Assembly: GCA_039819065.1 (NCBI GenBank)
Contig: JBCBSS010000088.1
Location: 1-32,708 of the forward strand
Length of the DNA stretch: 32,708 nt
Source: JBCBSS01 sp039819065
GTDB lineage: Bacteria > Bacteroidota > Bacteroidia > Cytophagales > Cyclobacteriaceae
Direction: 5' to 3'
In this document: one piece after another, positions 32,601 through 32,708 of the stretch
Numbering within the stretch: position 1 is the first letter of the stretch
How the letters are laid out: every line of letters starts with the position of its first letter
The notes under the pieces: model-generated
The model's database searches: none
Told to the model about the DNA's origin: nothing
What the model saw: the letters and a program-made list of their open reading frames with translations, nothing else
Made by a program: the position numbers and the translations under genes

Positions 32601-32708
32601 ATCGTTTAGAGGATCGTTTCTATAATTCCGTTAGTAAAGGTTTTTTTGATTTAATAATCCCTAATCATGAGGGTAGAACGTATCATGGTGAGTTATTAAG
32701 ACCTTAAA

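Noticed and set aside
1..32708. CRISPR arrays, tRNA or rRNA genes, insertion sequences
   Set aside because: No regularly spaced repeats, no cloverleaf-like or rRNA-like sequence, and no transposase or integrase frame found by eye.

Overview
The window looks like chromosomal DNA of a marine or soil Bacteroidota, most likely order Cytophagales. The evidence is a type IX secretion (por) sorting domain, a PadR regulator overlapping an MacB/FtsX-type permease with an N-terminal prefix domain, DUF4199, DUF2975 plus small Xre, DUF6624 and DUF6268-like families, a perfect TAnnTTTG promoter -7 box, and almost no Shine-Dalgarno sequences. No rRNA, tRNA, CRISPR array, transposase or phage gene is visible. 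The assignment rests on recognised families, not on a database search.

Layout. 0-5.2 kb: the start of a carboxymuconolactone decarboxylase-like gene behind an AraC regulator; two related small membrane proteins downstream of an M28 peptidase (all minus); then a SUFU-like protein followed by an exported Gfo/Idh/MocA oxidoreductase (plus). 5.2-10.1 kb: a small coiled-coil membrane protein, a 1021-residue exported protein of unknown function, a strongly folded palindromic intergenic repeat, a DUF4199 membrane protein and a membrane-tethered LuxR-type regulator. 10.2-12.5 kb: two tandem paralogous outer-membrane beta-barrel proteins and a STAS-like protein. 12.6-15.5 kb: a tight three-gene operon (PNPOx-like flavoprotein, nucleoside deaminase, 82-aa unknown), divergent from an ArsR-like regulator and an SRPBCC (AHSA1) protein. 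15.5-21.1 kb: a beta-barrel protein, a periplasmic thioredoxin-like protein, a DUF2975-Xre pair with its own promoter and operator-like palindrome, a DUF6624 protein, an alpha/beta hydrolase and a 76-aa HTH protein. 21.1-25.6 kb: a membrane protein with a histidine-kinase DHp segment but no ATPase domain, then the PadR-permease pair. 25.6-32.7 kb: a probable broken gene, an AT-rich leader, an apolipoprotein N-acyltransferase, a T9SS-sorted protein, a giant AsmA-family protein and a lipoprotein.

The region is mostly cell-envelope, sensing and small regulatory modules, not a single pathway. I see no clear new multi-gene defence or metabolic system. The items most worth a second look are the DHp-only membrane protein, the broken gene at 25.58-26.00 kb, the palindromic repeat family (one full copy and one collapsed copy), the membrane-tethered LuxR with DUF4199, and the DUF2975-Xre control region.
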